A DNA stretch of 64,000 nt. It comes from Chrysoperla carnea (lineage: Eukaryota; Arthropoda; Insecta; Neuroptera; Chrysopidae). The position numbers and the translations under genes were made by a program. Shown piece after piece: positions 49,883-63,104 of the stretch (its first letter is position 1; each line of letters begins with the position of its first letter). Location of the stretch: contig NC_058337.1 in assembly GCF_905475395.1 (NCBI RefSeq), positions 66,298,368-66,362,367 of the forward strand. The letters run 5' to 3'. The notes below the pieces were generated by a model. The model saw nothing but the letters and a program-made list of their open reading frames with translations. It did not search any database and was not told the DNA's origin.

Positions 49883-49973
49883 TTGAATTAACACTTTTAG
49901 TTAAGATTTTCAAATACCTATTCAATGATACCCCACTTTCCATAGTTCGTCGACTTTCATTTTCAGCCTATAG

Positions 49974-50277
49974 TATGTATCTTTGTTCCTTTGAAGCGCT
50001 CTAGAGACCAAACGCGTTAGCTGATTTTAATGAATATTACGTCAATCGATTTGTCTATTTAATTTCTATTCAATAATACCCTACTTGATTTGGTTCGCCG
50101 AATTTAATTTTTTTCTTTTTACAATCTGGTGTCTGGTGGTCGTCATATTGAATTTTCAATACTGCCATATCTTCAGTAGCACTCGCCAGGTTAAGACAAA
50201 TCGATTGACTTAATAATCATCAAAATCGACCCACGTTTGGTCTCTAGTGTGCCACTTAGGAACACACATACATACAT
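49974..50277. mobile_element. Foldback element with CTAGAGACCAAACG arms
   Basis: The left arm TTGTTCCTTTGAAGCGCTCTAGAGACCAAACG..TCAATCGATTTGTC is mirrored on the right by GACAAATCGATTGA..CGTTTGGTCTCTAGTGTGCCACTTAGGAACA. Arms are about 85 bp and the total about 300 bp. No coding capacity. A partial direct repeat (TTCAAT(G/A)ATACCC(C/T)ACTT) lies at 49921 and 50069. Confidence 0.75.
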
Positions 50278-50413
50278 AGACTGATAAGAACGTTACCACT
50301 ACTTTACATCACGTAGTCGGGTAAAAAAAGAAAAGTACCAAAAATCGTATTTTTCAATGATATAAGTAAATATTCCCAAGAAAAAGAAAGCATTGGGGTA
50401 GGTTTCCATACCC

Positions 50414-50461
50414 TCCTATCAGCCTATCAGATTTGCTATCAGCCTATCAGCCTATCAGACT
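50414..50461. repeat. CTATCAGC tandem repeat
   Basis: Several CCTATCAG / GCTATCAG units in two short clusters separated by ATTTG. A simple minisatellite. Confidence 0.8.
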
Positions 50462-51711
50462 CGGTATAATAAATAATGAAAGGGAATGAATAATGAAGAA
50501 AGTTTCCTTGAAATAGTCCGGTTAAACAATAATTCGTGATTATATAAAAATACTAAATCATGGGGTACTACTATCTCTTAAAAATTATTATTTATTAAAA
50601 ATAAAACCAAATCTGATTGAAATAGTTTGAAAGTGATCCACATAACAATATGCTTGGGAATTCATGAACATAATCGACCTCACTATACATGTGTGTGTTG
50701 TATAAATAAAAATAACAAGTTTTTCTCATCAATTAAAAAAATAATACATAAAAATTCTTTAATCGGAATTCTCATTGAATAAAAATAATATAAAATTTAT
50801 TTTCTTAATTATAAATTCAATAATGCAAAAGAGCTTTAATATTTTTTGTTTGTTTGTTTGTTTTATCGTAGTTAATTATCTTCAAAAATGTTGGTGTGGA
50901 ATACTCATTTAACCTCTATATAAAGATGGGAGAGAGAGGCGCCTTTTTTCACGCAGTTTATTTTCGGTTGTACCGTGGTCTAGTAAATTCTTATTATGCC
51001 CACATTTATTAAACTCTACACTTCTTTTGCTGCGACTTACAGTTATAGTTATTTCAGTAAAAGATTTGAACTATCGTACATTATCGATCTTAAACCGAAG
51101 TTTAAAATTAAGCAAATAATGTGCAGGCGGGTCTATAAATGCCTGGACTAGTTATAGATCGCTTATAAAAGAAAATTGTCACAGGTCAGAGGGATTTATG
51201 GAGCCATGTGTAGAGAAAATTATTGCGGGAATAAATCAGTAAAGTTAGTATATAAATTAATCTGGAAAATAAATTGATTTGGATTTTGGGATGTTCCTGC
51301 AAAATGCGGGCTGGTTGGCAATTTTATATATGATATATTCTATATACATATTTCCATTCGCTTCCACCATAACTCGTTTTTATAGGTTATTTGCCTCCAT
51401 ATTAGATTTCAAACGATATTAAATATAGGTAATTGCCTTGTTGAAACAATTTCTTCATGATTTTGAAATTCTATTTTAAAGAAAATCATTTTCTAATTTC
51501 TTGTTAAAAAAGATTTAACACAAACCTAAGTTAACAGATTAAGTTTATAAAAAGATGTAAAAATAAGCTATATAAGAAAATATTTTGTAACTCCAGATCA
51601 AAATTTGTGAATTTTGTTTGGCATAAGAATAGTGTCAATGATTCAATGTTAAAATTTTGGATAAATAGACAGAAATTTTTGTTTTGTTTGTAATAAAAAT
51701 ATAAAATATAC

Positions 51712-52127
51712 TAGAGTGATACCCATCCGCTTCGCTGGGTTTAAAAGTAAAGATTGATGAAGATTGCTCTCGCTTATCCACTCGAAATAATGGTAAGGAT
51801 TGTTTTACAGAGGTAAAATATATGTATGGTTTTCTATTTCTTTAAATGTATAATAGTCGTAATTTCTCATTGAGTATATCAGAGAAGAAGGCCGTGAAAT
51901 ATTTTATATTGACTATTTTTACAGAAATCTGTAATTTATGGTAATGCCAAATGTCAAATTAAATTAAATTTTTTTATTTTTTTAAAATATACCTTTATAA
52001 ATTATAGTTCATGTGTTATTCTGATATATCAGCTATATTGCTGTGCAGTTTCATTAAAAACCATTCGCTAGTTTAAGCGTGAAAGCGTAACAAACAAACA
52101 AACATGCTTGCTTTCGCATTTATAATT
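51712..52127 (-). mobile_element. Helitron-like element copy 3 (CTAG|T end)
   Basis: Reads leftwards from ATAAATGCGAAAGCAAGC to AACCCAGCGAAGCGGATGGGT, then ATCACTCTAG|T. The hairpin ACCCA/TGGGT followed within a few bases by CTAG and a host T is the classic Helitron 3' terminus. This is the best-preserved end of the three copies. Non-autonomous, with no Rep/helicase sequence. Confidence 0.75.
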
Positions 52128-52900
52128 GTAAAATCTACATGTATATTAAAAAGTAGTCTGATTGTATATACAGAGGTAAAAGGTACTGATTTTAATTATG
52201 AATTTTTTATTATGTCAATCAAATATATAAACTTAAACTTTGTAATAATAAAATCAATCGGAATTTAGATTGAATATCGATCAGATTCTGCAATTCTTTT
52301 GTTTTGCTTTGTTTTATTTTATTTATTTTTTTATATTAAATGTCAAATATTGGCAATCATGATTTTAATCGCGAAGATATAGATTATATTGATTTCAGTG
52401 ATTCATCATAATTTGTTTGATTTTAATCACATATGTATTATTGATGTTTTAATCTCTGTTGTTAATCAGATGTCTTATTCAAATAATTTTTTTATATTTT
52501 TAAAGACATTTTGACGCATAATACTTATCTGCTTTTATTTTTGGTCTTTTTAAATTGAATGCTTTTGATATGAAAAAAGAATTTGGCTAAGTGCGAATAA
52601 CGTCTCGTATCTATAATGCGGGAACCAAAAAGGTGCAGTAGTTTAAAAATCTTTAATTCTTTAGTTTCTTTTATTTCTCAAATAAGGTAATTTTTGATGA
52701 AAGATAACGAAGTGTGATCATGGGAAAGAATAGTCAATATTATGCTAGGTGAAAATATATATTGTTGCGTGTTCGATTAAGAAAAAATTTGTACTAACTG
52801 TTTAAATCGAAAATTAATTTAATTTCTCAACGCTTCCACTATTTTATTATTACATATTAAAACGATATCTAATAATAAAATCTAATAACTATTAGTTTTT

Positions 52901-53391
52901 ATACCATGTACATATACATAGCATAGATAATAAATATTTATATTATACTAATACATAGTATATTAAGTTTAGTCCCAAGTTTGTAACGCTTAAAAAGTAT
53001 TGATGCTACGAAAAAAATTTTGGTATAGGTGTTCATAGAATCATCTAATTAGTACATTTTCGGTCCGTCCGTCCGTCCGTCTCTCAACACGATACCTCAA
53101 AAACGAAAAATGATATCAAGCTGAAATTTTTACAGCGGACTCAAGACATAAAAAGTGAAGTCGAGTTCTTAAATGGGCAACATAGGTCAAATAGTCTTGG
53201 GTCCATAGGACCCATTTTGTAAACCGTTAGAGATACAATAAAAGCTTAAATGTAAAAAATGTTCCTTATAAAAAAATTAACAACTTTTGTTTGAAATATT
53301 TTTTCGTAAACATCACTCTTTACCCGTGAGAGCGCAAATTAGGCGCAACTTATATAGTGCGTATTACAGTTAATTGTTTGTTTTCACTTGT
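52901..53391 (-). mobile_element. Repeat family A, copy 5
   Basis: Runs leftwards from TTTTCACTTGT at 53391 to ATACCATGTA at 52901. It keeps GTCCGTCCGTCCGTC, TTTTTACAGCG and AAATCACTC-type blocks and TTAAGTTTAGTCCCAAGTTTG. Part of the 5' third is deleted. Confidence 0.85.
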
Positions 53392-53937
53392 TTTATTAGT
53401 AGGTTTTAATAGTAAAATAGAAGATAATTGAATAAAATTATTCGAAACTAATATAATTTCTTAGCCAATTGGGATTAGTAAAAGACTTGATCTCGACTAT
53501 AATAATTTTTGTAGAGTAAAAATTTGTAAGGAGTCATTTTGACAAAAGTGACACCAGCTTTTCAATTTTTTTATTTGCAAATAAATACAGTCCCGAGGCC
53601 CATTAAAATTTTAACGTCAATTTCTAAATAATGAATCTATTTGTATTGTTTTAGTTACGGAATATTAATAAAATATTTTATATAAATATGGCATAATGCC
53701 ATATTTAAGATTTTCATTTTATTTATGCATGTCATGATTTTTGTTGCAAAAAGCAACAAAATCTATCATTAAAATTGTGATACTTATAAGTTAAGTATTA
53801 TCTGTGTAAACAAAACCGGTCAAGTGTGACTCAAACATGAAGGGTTTCGTACCATCTAATAATTTTTTTCGATAGTCTTAATTATTTTAATAAACATTGG
53901 TTTCAACCAACTAGTTATAATCATAGGTATCTTTTGC

Positions 53938-54445
53938 TTAAGGATGTTCCAGCATGGTATTTGCAGTTTCTATGTTAAAGCAGTGGTACAATTTTTTTTT
54001 CGACAGAATTTAACGAAAAATTAAATTTAAGAATTTAATAATGCTTACTATTAATTCCCAAAGTTTCAGAAATTTTGACCGTTTAAAATGGGAAATAATT
54101 ATGCCAACGTCCCAATTTCGATCAATTTACGTCAAAATTAATATCTCGAAAGTGAAAATTAATTTCTAAATTTTTTTTTTAGAATTTTATTGTATAAACA
54201 TTTTTTTCTACTTTTTCTTCAATATATAATAATATCATAAAAAATAGTTGGAGAGACCGGACATTTTACATGCTTTAAATGGGACATGACCCTCAAAATC
54301 GCGAACTTTGTCTTTAAATATCTCGCGATCTAAACGGTCAAAAATTATGAAATTTTAGGAATTCATAAATAAAGCTATTATAAACCCGAGAAAAAAAATT
54401 CGGCCAAATCTGTCGAAAAGTGATTTCATGCTGGTACTACCTTAA
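53938..54445. mobile_element. TTAA-flanked foldback element
   Basis: The left end TTAAGGATGTTCCAGCATGG mirrors the right end, reversed, TTAAGGTAGTACCAGCATGA. Inner blocks TTTTTTCGACAGA and TTTTGACCGTTTA are also mirrored, giving arms of about 200 bp. TTAA lies at both borders. It shares the TTAAGGTAGTACC edge with 3334-3895, so both probably belong to one group mobilised at TTAA sites. Confidence 0.7.
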
Positions 54446-57395
54446 GTATAGGTTGGCACATAAAATGCTTTTTTTAAATTATATTTTTGCAAGAAAATCT
54501 GTAGAAATAAGACGACAAGATGGTATAGAAAAGCAATATAAGAGATTTACTGCTCTTTTTTGTTTTCGCGGCATAATGGTGCTATATTATTGAATACCTT
54601 TTGCAGTAACTGTGTTCTACTTCATTTCATTGCAACATAAAGGTTTAAAAAAAATGGGTAATTGAATTTGTTTGAAATAAACATTTATTAATAAAGTTGA
54701 TAACTATGAAGAAGTATGAAATGTGCCTGACACAATTATAATGGCAAACTAAGCGCGTATTGACCTAATTTTAGGCATATTGAATAACATTATTAATAAT
54801 TACCAAAAAAACCAATTATTATATATATTTAATCATTCATTCTATTAGAAAGTGTAATAATAATAATAAGACCCACCCAAATTTCATAATCCTCATCATT
54901 TTTTGTTTTTGCTTCAATAAAAAGCCCATATATATAATTTACAAAAAAAAAGGCCGTCATTCAATATAAATTTATAACAAATTAATTAATTAAATTACTG
55001 TTTTATTTCAAGATTTAAATACGATATGATTTATGACAAAATAAATAATAATTCTGTTGCATCTGAATCACTATATGCAACTACAGAAAAAAAAAACAAA
55101 TCCTTGACCGCACTTTCATATTATAATATATATATTTTTGTTTTTCCCTGTTCAGGTTGGCAAATTAAGCAACTTAATTAATCAAGATTATTAATAATAA
55201 AACTCATATTAATTCATAATTTTTTGTTATTGATAAAAAAATACATTGTTCAGATTGTATTAAATTAGTTTAAGTGCTAATAAAAAAACGATTTTATGAC
55301 ATCTTAATTTGTATTTAAATATGTATAGGCAAGGTGATCTATTAACTTTTAAACAACATTTATTCTAAAAAAAAAGTGTTTGATTTATGTATCGCCTAGT
55401 TTATTTTATGCAGATAAAATGCTAATTACCTACTTGTTCACAAAATGAGAATACAGTTTTGGCTGATTTGAGTTATTATTATTATTATTAAATTAGATAG
55501 GATCTTATTTCAAACATAGCGAATTTTTTGCTATATATTTTTTTTATTTATAATTGCGGCGATAAGCTTATTTTTTTCTGTTTTATAAAATTAATAGAAA
55601 TGTTTAAAAAATCCAATAATATACTAATATATTAATTAATGTGTTTAGAGGCGCTGTACTATAATACAAGATCGATTTAAATAAAATTTACAAAAGATTA
55701 TTAAATAATACTTAAAGTTCACTCGCATTTTAGAACCATAAAATCATCTGAATTTTTACTATCACTTATTAATATGGTAGTATTATCTTTCTTTATGTTT
55801 TTGAGATAAAATGATAAAATACAAATGATTTTATAGAAAATTTTATAATTTAATTATTAAAAGGGCTTTAAATTTGTTGCTATAAATGTCTCTGGAAGTG
55901 AATATTTTTCTGTTTAAAAATTATTAATGTCCGCTGCTAAATCGTTACTCTATCGCTTTATGTTGAAGGTGTAAAGGATGAAAAAGCAATCCCCTAATTT
56001 TTATATACTTTAAGAGCACGAAATTCAATAAAATTATTCAAAGGTAATTAACATGTTCATAGTCAAGTCCATAAAAACATGCTTTGGCGTTTGTGCACTA
56101 CTTGTGACAACAGTATACAATACTAAGACATTGTATCTGCATATACTCAATACACTTACACACACTCATTGTAAATTTGTAAGTAGTTTTTGTTTATCTT
56201 TTCAACAAATCAAAAGGCAAGAATCGTTGTACAGCAACTCCACCATGTTGATTATGAATCTCATTCCGAAGTCGATGAAAAAAAAATTGTTTGTTTTATT
56301 AAATTCAAAATACTTTAATTAATCTTATATTTTAATTTTATTGAATTCCTTAAAAAAACCATTTCACGTAAAATGCACAATAAATTCAAGTACGACTATT
56401 TTTGACCGAATCTTTCGCCCTTGACGCCCAAAATTGACGCTCTTGAACCTGTAACGTATCTCCTGAAATAACCACAAAAAATTTCTGAAAGTCTATTTTT
56501 AAAAAATAATACAGACCTTACAGAGTATATTTGATATTTGACACTTTCAAAGTTTTTTTCCGTAAATTTTAACAAGGGCTTCCAAGACCCAGCCTAAGAC
56601 TATTTAAATATATTCTTCATATTTTAAATTGGACTAAATCCTCAATTGTTTAGTCTACATTCATACTTAAGTGATCAAAATTTTATAATTTATTATCAAT
56701 TGATTTCATCTTAAAAATAATAAATATGAATAAATTATATTTTACAAAGTTTAAAATAAAAAAATTCATACAAAAAATTTACACTTAATTTAATTCTAAT
56801 AACCAAATCATGTCAGACTAATAAATCTTTTTATTTTTATTTAATTTTTTTTTATTATTAATTAAAATGCAAGACACTAATTTTGCATTAATAAATCATC
56901 ACGTGACTTTGTATTATTGATTGAATCAGTCTTAACATTTACAAAAATATGATTCAAGAGTTCAAAGAATTAACGGAAGTCCTTACATAGTGTTATTCAA
57001 ATAAGAATTTTATATTAAATGATCATTCAATTGATTGAAAATTGTTTTAGGATTATTTAGTATTAGGTTTTGATAATTATCTTTCTTAATGAATTCAAGT
57101 ATCTATAAATATGAAAGAACAGAATCGGGCTAATAAATAGGTACACACCGTGTTCTATTATTGACAGCAGAAATAATAATATAATAAAAATATAAAAAGT
57201 GGGATAATTTGACCAAATCCAATTAAATAGTTTTATACTTGTTTAAAAATCCCTTCCATTGTTAAGTGAAATTTACTAATATCTACTGATTATCATTGGA
57301 TACTGGTTATCGAATGATAGTCAGTGAATGAACAAATTTATCAATTTTGTCATACCCGTATATCCCAAATTAGGTCTTAGATCTAAATTTGGAAA
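54446..57395. other. Intergenic, no gene seen
   Basis: Long AT-rich sequence with A/T homopolymers and a short (ATT)n near 55463. A frame of about 89 codons at 56053-56322 shows no recognisable motif and is taken as chance. Confidence 0.55.
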
Positions 57396-57902
57396 AGAGT
57401 TTTTGTTGTTGCTCTTGATGAGCTTATTTTGGTAAGCTGGGTTTCTGCAGTCAATAACATACACGGTGTATATGAGATCCTTTCTTTTGCATCGAATTTA
57501 TTTAATCGCAACCTAATTATTGATTCAAAGATAGGAAAAAATGAAACATATGCAATATCATCAGCCACACTCATATTATGTTTAAGTTGGATTAATTTGA
57601 AATCTCAGTATCCCAATCTTTTCGCTTGCCTTTGTCACATTTGGGAACAAATATTTATTAAGGTATTATTTATTTATTAAATACCGCACACAAGAAGTTT
57701 GAAACTATATAACTCTTTTGATAGCTACAAAATCGTGACCATTTATTTGTACGTATTTTGTTGTCAATGTTATTGGATAAAACAGTCGTCGAAAGACACG
57801 AAAATCGTTAAATTCGATTTCCATAAACTCGCCGCTCGAGCCGTTATTGAAACTAAATGTTCTGTATGCCCAATATTACTTTTATCTATTTCTCATCATT
57901 AA
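57396..57902 (+). pseudogene. Possible decayed coding sequence, unidentified
   Basis: Two neighbouring plus-strand frames have unusually balanced composition. 57396-57680 reads through NNIHGVYEILSFASNLFNRN and ETYAISSATLILCLSW. 57699-57902 reads FCCQCYWIKQSSKDTKIV and KLAARAVIE. An AAG|GTATTA donor-like site lies at 57661. The hydrophobic pattern and the xKDTKxx segment faintly recall insect gustatory receptors, but conserved C-terminal TY...QF is not seen. Frames are closed by stops, so if real it is broken. The identity is a guess. Confidence 0.2.
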
Positions 57903-58029
57903 GCAAACACCGCAAATAACTTTGCAAATGATTTAGAGCGCTGTTTGTTTTGGATCTGAAATCACGAAAGTAGGGGTATCAGTGATGTTTTGAACACCAC
58001 TATCAAAGAAGATATAGTCAAAGGACCTC

Positions 58030-58579
58030 GCACAAATTATATGTAATCTGCATTTCGGTCAAACTTTTTCAAATTTTGGAGAATGATAGCTTAAGTCATT
58101 TCCATGGTCACAAGTCATGAAAATTTATCTTCAAGTTATCAAGTCATCTCTAAATTAAAATTGGAAAATGTACTCATTTATATAAAAAAATTATTGTAAT
58201 TTAATTGTCAAAAATCATGTACGTATATATGTAGCTGAAAATATTGATATTAAAAATTCATATTATTGATCTACTAAACCTTTAATGTTGCTTCTTCTTT
58301 GAATTTCGTAACATATTCTTCAAAAAACAAGAATTAAAAAACGACACCCTTACATTAAAAAACACACGTATGCATGTAGTTATACATATCTGTACATATA
58401 TTTGCCTATACACACATAGGCATATATTATACAAATAAGTACATTTTTAAACTTTAGCTATAACATGAAATTCTGCCATTTTCATGACTTGTGACCATAT
58501 AACTTTTCTTTAGAATGACTTAAACTATCATTTGCCAAAATTTGAATTAGTTTGACCAAAATTACATATAATTTGTACG
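58030..58579. mobile_element. Foldback element with ACAAATTATATGTAAT ends
   Basis: The left arm CACAAATTATATGTAAT..GGTCAAACT..TTCAAATTTTGG..AATGATAG.TTAAGTCATT..GGTCACAAGTCATGAAAA is mirrored, slightly diverged, on the right (58470-58579). Arms are about 100 bp and the centre about 340 bp, with no ORF. Confidence 0.8.
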
Positions 58580-60115
58580 ATTTCCATTTGTCAGTATTTG
58601 ATAAACTAAAATAATATTTCATAATAATGATAAAAGTGTAAGAATATGCAAATATTTTTTTGTTAAAGCAATTTTATTATTTAGCTAATGGTTTTATTAA
58701 CCGGTTATCATCCGTTTAATTGACATTATTTATACATCCATAAAATTATTTTTTGCTGCAATAAAACTAAAAACTAGTTTAATATTATCATCAAAAAAAT
58801 TACTGCAAAATTTATATTTGCTATAAAAAATGTTAATTCATAAATTTTTTTAATTTGTTTTGATTTAAAAAAATGTTAAAAATACGCGAGGTTTTTTCCA
58901 ATTTCCGTGAGAATATCAAGCACATAGCGTATGTCGTGTTTTTTTTTTCAAGGTAATAAATCAATAACAACCTATTTCCTTGCACTAATTATTACTTTCA
59001 ATGTTTACCAGTACAATAAAATATTCATTATGTGCTTTTATTTAGTATTAATAAATTAACATTGGTTTTTGGCGACACATTCTGGTTAATTAATTAATTA
59101 ATTAATTACATACAACCGCATATTTGTATTATATTTTTTGAATTAAACTTCAAAACGTTCAAACGAAAATCAAAACGTTCCTCATAAATGGAATTATAAG
59201 GCAAAACACAGTTTTTTTACTTTGAATTTTAAATATTGATTTTTTTGTGAATTTTGTGTAATTTTGTGCTGATTCATTATCTTTCGAATAACAAAAACAT
59301 TCAATGAAAAGAGTCGTTTTTCTATCAAATTCGCATCTTTAAGTGATGACATTTGGTGTCGTTATCGGTAGAGCCTTAGTTTAAAAGGTAACAATTTATC
59401 GTCCATCAATTTCCATAATCTATTCAACATCTTCGTTCAAAACAAGACTGATGCCGTAACCTTAGCTTCCCGAAAAAATGATTAGGGTCTTAAAGGAGTC
59501 ATGGAATTCTAATCCTGGAATATACGAATGTATTTCAATTTATGTATTGTATGAATCGTTTAAATATCTCCTATTCTGATACGGAATAGGCAATCTCTTC
59601 TAATTGGAATATCGTATTTCGACAATATCGAATCTGATTAAATTTTAAGGTATTTCAATATCCTTGTAATTAATTTAAAATAACAATGAAATTAATTGTC
59701 ATCATTCGATCTCAATTTTTTTTAAATGATTTAAGTGTTTTGTGCAAACAAACAGATTGAATTATTATACTGTAGACACACCTCCAAAATTACAATTTTT
59801 ACCCATATTTGAACAACAGTTGGTAAATTATAGCCCTCTAAACAGCTATAAATTTTAATTGATCAAGATTATTTTGTCACAAAAACAAGTTTCATTAAAA
59901 CCTTAAAGCAGCATCGTACATTGTCATTTTAGAAAAATTATATGCGTGTTCCGTGTGTGGGAGTTTTTAATGGGCCAAAGCAAAAATAAACAAAAATTAT
60001 AACGAAAATTAAACTCATAAATTTTAAATTTAGCAAAAACAAAAAAAAACCACACAATGCGTTTGGGCGTTACTGTTAATATTGTACACACAAGAACGTG
60101 GCAAATATATCTTAA

Positions 60116-60665
60116 ACAAGTGAAAAGAAACAATTGACTGAGTTAATTGTTGGAATACAATGCATAGACAGTGTTGATTACTCTATCACATTACACATAC
60201 ATACATGTCACACATACACAACTGATATTCCCATATAATACATACTATACAATTTACGCCTAATTTTTCTCCTCACGGGTAAACATTGATGTTTACGAAA
60301 AAATGTTTCAGGCAAAAGTTGTTTATTTTTTTATAAGGAATATTTTTTTACATTTAAACTTTTGTTCTATCTCTAAAGGTTTTGAAGATGGGTCCTACGG
60401 ACCCAAGACCCACTTTACCTCACTTTTTACGTCCTGAGAACGCTGTAAAAATTACAACTTGATAACTTTTTTCGTTTTTGAGTTATCTATCGTGTCCACA
60501 GACAGACGGACGGACAACCGGAAATGGACTAATTAAGTGATTTTATGAACACCTATACCTTTTGTTCCTAGCATCAATATTTTGTTCATAGAATCAATAT
60601 TTTTAAGCGTTACAAACTTGGGACTAAACTTAGTATACCTTAATATATTTCATATTCATGGTATA
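60116..60665 (+). mobile_element. Repeat family A, copy 6
   Basis: From ACAAGTGAAAAGAAACAATT to ATTCATGGTATA. It retains the 5' near-palindrome, GACGGACGGACAACCGGAAAT and GGGACTAAACTTAGTATACC. A short TTTTGTTC(C/A)TAG..ATCAATATTTT segment is tandemly duplicated near 60563-60603. Confidence 0.88.
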
Positions 60666-63104
60666 AATATAAAAATATACGGAACAATACTGTGACCATA
60701 AGAAAGGGGACACACCTTAACAAGCAAGATTTTATTGAATATTAAAAAAAAAAACAGTAAATGCAAAATAAAAATATTTCGCTAATTTTATGTCTTGTAA
60801 TTTTGATATTTACGAGCATGTTTAAGATTTTTTTTTTTGAAGAAATTGTATAATATAACATGAAATATCGCCTCCAAATGTTTTAGTGGCTAAGAATTGA
60901 CCATGAAGTGAATATGTTTGTTTTAATTACTTATGGCAGTATTTAAGTGGGTGAATGGGTTTTTTATCTCTGGGATTATATGGTTGCTTACGAATCTTGA
61001 AATCATGAATATTTATTTTTGGATTTATCTAAAAAATTGCAAATGCTAACCATTTTTGAAAAGGCTTTGAAGACTAGACAACATTTATTACATTATTATC
61101 GAATTGACAGCGACCTAAGCCTAGTACATCTGAAATTTGTTCGACAGAAGAGTTTATCTTTAAAAAAAGTAGCCAATTAGTTCAAGAGTCTAGCCGGATT
61201 TTTCATTATTCTGGAAACTTTATGATGACTAGCTCTTGTGATAGATGTAGCTATTAGGATACCCCATCCAATATTTTAGAGGAATTGGTTGTCAAATTTG
61301 AAAGTTATTTTCCATAAAAGTGTCGATTTTGGAGTCGTAGCTCAAACGTTAAAATCTTTGATCATGAAAACATAATGGAAAAAACAATCCCTTCATAGTT
61401 TTATGTCTTCAGGAAATTTATGGATTATTACTCGGAAAATCCAAGATTTTCGCTCATTTTCAGTTTTTTAATACGTTTGCAAAATATATTATAAAAAATT
61501 ATAAGAACAATTATTTTAAGTATCTGTAATGAGCAAAACCACATTTAATAAGCAATTCACGTTTCTCATAAATTTTGCGACTCCGAAAAACCTTAAAAAA
61601 AAGGAAATTTGATACCTATCTCTATTATATTCCCATAATACAATGAATCTCACGAAATATATCATGAAAGAACCTTCACCAGGCCATTGAGAAGGTTCCT
61701 TATACAGTTTTCATGAGACTTGCGAAATTTTGACTGGACGCTCCATAAAATCAAATACCACCGTGCGAAGTTTAGGCCATTTCACCATAGATTTGATAAT
61801 ATGCAGTAGAAAAAATGTTGATACAGAAAAATCATATTTTACTTAGATAATATGATTTTTGAAATGAATAAAATTGAATGGCTTCCCAATGTTTTTTCGC
61901 TAATCCATAATTACTCTATTAGGCATATTTATAGCTTTCTTAAATTTTTGAAGAGCTAATCCATAATTACTTTATTAGGCATATTTATAGCTTTCTTAAA
62001 TTTTTGAAGAGGGAGATGGCATAAATCAACACACACAAGATGGTTCGAGTAAAAACATCCTCTTTTTCTAAAATTATCATTATTTTAACGTTATCTACTT
62101 GGACTATCCTGTATATACTTTATCGCAAGCAAAATGCGATCCCAAGTCGAAGGCTGAAGTCTGAGTAAAAGTCTCCTTAGAAATTGAAAGTGGGTAATCA
62201 GGTCATGTATGTTGTTTGTAGTTCCATTCCTTACATTATTTTCAAAATTATTGAGGAATTGCAATCAATTGGATTTGGAATCGTAAGGTTTTTAAGAAAA
62301 TAAGCAGCAAATTAGTACAAATAGGAAAAATAATGAGGTTTTTTAAGGCTTTAGCGATTTAATCACCCGTGAAGTTGCAAGACACAACACAATAAAGACA
62401 TATTATATGTATAATATACAATAATATATTTTGTGACAACTTTAATTATAGTGTCTATCTATAATGATGACACCATTTAATATGTTCTTTACATAGGTAA
62501 ATAAATGCATGATAATACGTGGTGCTATGATAATAATAATAGAATATAAACGCCTACTTTCTTAGAACACTAGCAATATAAACAGATGAACTAACTTTAG
62601 TTTTTTAAGTTCATTGTCACTATCTATAATAGTCATTATGTACCTACCACTATGTATGTAGTGTACCCATTGAAAGTATAAATCATTAATAATACTAGTT
62701 ATTTGGTAGGTATTATGATTTTAAAATAAGACCTATACTTAAAATTTTTATTTATTTTTTTATTGTACAGATTTTTAATTAAAATTATTTCCAAAAACTA
62801 ATTCAAAAATTATTTTGTTTATATATTATTATTTAAAAGAGTCGCCAGTCAGTGTGCCAGGGAGGGAGACTGAGTGGTAGGTGGATAAATATTATATAAT
62901 GCGAAATTCGATTTTTCGAGTGAGAATTTTGTATCGGATAATAATTAACTAGAATCTTTATGGGAACAGCTATCATGCTCCCTTTCCGATGGCCTTGTTT
63001 ATTATTAATAATTAAAATGCATTTGTAACTTAATTAATATAAATAGAAGGTAATGAATGCAATTTTTTATTTATTTTGACTGTGTGGATACTTAATCCAG
63101 TAAT
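60666..63104. other. Intergenic, no gene seen
   Basis: No supportable exon. It contains the 56-bp tandem duplication at 61899-62010 and an imperfect hairpin near 61668-61700 (AGAACCTTC / GAAGGTTCC). Confidence 0.55.
61899..62010 (+). repeat. 56-bp tandem duplication
   Basis: GCTAATCCATAATTACT..TTAAATTTTTGAAGA occurs twice back to back (61899 and 61955) with a single C/T difference (CTCTATT versus CTTTATT), so the duplication is recent. Confidence 0.93.
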
